This document shows positions 12,461-12,929 of a stretch of 12,929 nucleotides of DNA, in pieces. The DNA is from JBOGWA01 sp050693155. GTDB taxonomy: Bacteria > Actinomycetota > UBA4738 > CALAEC01. Every line of letters begins with the position of its first letter. The first letter of the stretch is position 1. The stretch is taken from the NCBI GenBank assembly GCA_050693155.1, contig JBOGWA010000023.1, positions 1 to 12,929 of the forward strand. Direction: 5' to 3'. The position numbers were made by a program, and so were the translations under genes. Below the pieces are notes generated by a model. It was not told the DNA's origin, did not search any database, and saw nothing but the letters and a program-made list of their open reading frames with translations.

Positions 12461-12929
12461 AGATCGTCTCTCTCCTCCCCTCGGCAACAGAGATCGTCTA
12501 CGCGCTCGGGCTCGGCGACGACCTGGTCGGCGTCACGTACGAGTGCGACTACCCGGAGGAGGCCCGAGAGAAGCCCGTCGTTTCCGACACCGCGCTTCCT
12601 CAAGATCGCCCGCTCACGAGCGCCGAGATCGAGCAGGAGGTCCGCGACCGGATGGATCGGCGCGAGCCGATCTACACGCTGAACAAGGAGCTCATCCAGC
12701 GCGAGCAGCCGGACCTGATCCTTGCCCAGGATCTCTGTCGCGTCTGTGCCGTTCCATCGGGTCAGGTCGAGGACGCGCTCGCCGAGCTCGGGTGCACGTC
12801 AGACGTCGTCTCGCTCGATCCGAAGAACTTGGGCGAGATCCTCGACGGGATCGAGCAGGTAGGCCGTGCCACGGGAACAGAGGATCAGGCCACTGACGTT
12901 GTCGCGTCGCTTCGCGATCGGATCGAGGC
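12457..12929 (+). CDS. BtuF-like substrate-binding-fold protein, cut by the right window edge
   Basis: 157 codons are visible, from GTG 12457, which overlaps the E2 stop by 4 nt (GTGA). The N-terminus MKIVSLLPSATEIVYALGLG then LVGVTYECDYP is the classic start of PF01497-type periplasmic-binding domains of the cobalamin-binding (BtuF) branch. The later DLCRVCAVPSGQVEDALAEL contains the Cys-x-x-Cys often seen in this branch, and ends VVSLDPKNLGEILDGIEQVG at the lobe-linking helix. No signal peptide precedes the domain, so it is predicted cytoplasmic, which is common for this subfamily in actinobacteria and means it is not a usual ABC-transporter partner. The link to branched-chain degradation may be real: propionyl-CoA made from Val and Ile is processed by a B12-dependent mutase. 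That link is inference. The 3' end lies outside the window. Confidence 0.85.
   Translation, partial: MKIVSLLPSATEIVYALGLGDDLVGVTYECDYPEEAREKPVVSDTALPQDRPLTSAEIEQEVRDRMDRREPIYTLNKELIQREQPDLILAQDLCRVCAVPSGQVEDALAELGCTSDVVSLDPKNLGEILDGIEQVGRATGTEDQATDVVASLRDRIE

Noticed and set aside
1..12929. CRISPR arrays, insertion-sequence transposases, integrases, riboswitches
   Set aside because: No regularly spaced repeats, transposase or integrase motifs, or recognisable riboswitch cores were seen on either strand.

Overview
The window is high-GC bacterial DNA, most likely from an actinobacterium (Actinomycetota). The evidence is a 68-residue BldC-type regulator, a bldC / unknown gene / amino-acid dehydrogenase order that I recall from Streptomyces, an actinobacterial-style branched-chain E2 subunit, and the wreck of a Pup (prokaryotic ubiquitin-like protein) gene. 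The class cannot be settled from this window; a deep-branching soil lineage such as Thermoleophilia is only a guess.

The window falls into two halves separated by a tRNA-Asp / tRNA-Phe pair (about 6524-6739). The left half (1-6500) is loose, lower in GC, and made of accessory genes: several secreted proteins (a cupredoxin-like plus Fn3-like protein, an Fn3-repeat protein with paired cysteines, and small secreted proteins of 66, 158 and 51 residues), a stand-alone Clp N-domain protein, a NarL/LuxR-type response regulator, and clear signs of decay. The Fn3 gene (minus strand) and a histidine-kinase gene (plus strand) have both lost their 5' parts at one junction near 3385, as if a single deletion removed the space between two divergent genes. 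The pup copy at 1851-2048 has an ATA start and two compensating frameshifts. A 42-bp imperfect direct repeat (319-360 and 5309-5350) brackets most of this half.

The response regulator survives intact next to its truncated kinase. About 110 bp downstream lies a perfect 10+10 bp palindrome overlapping the -35 box of a good-looking promoter, centred at about -42.5 from the predicted start of transcription of a 66-residue secreted protein. This is the usual geometry of a LuxR-type activator site and is the best candidate for a local regulatory circuit.

The right half (6780-12929) is dense, high-GC and core-like. On the minus strand an unrecognised 270-residue protein precedes bldC, which ends at a U-tract terminator. 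Divergently, a plus-strand operon encodes a leucine/valine-type dehydrogenase, then E1-alpha, E1-beta and E2 of a branched-chain 2-oxoacid dehydrogenase complex, with spacings of 10 nt, an 8-nt overlap and 2 nt. Together they would deaminate branched-chain amino acids and convert the resulting oxoacids to acyl-CoAs. E3 is not in the window. A BtuF-like substrate-binding-fold protein overlaps the end of the E2 gene and runs off the right edge.
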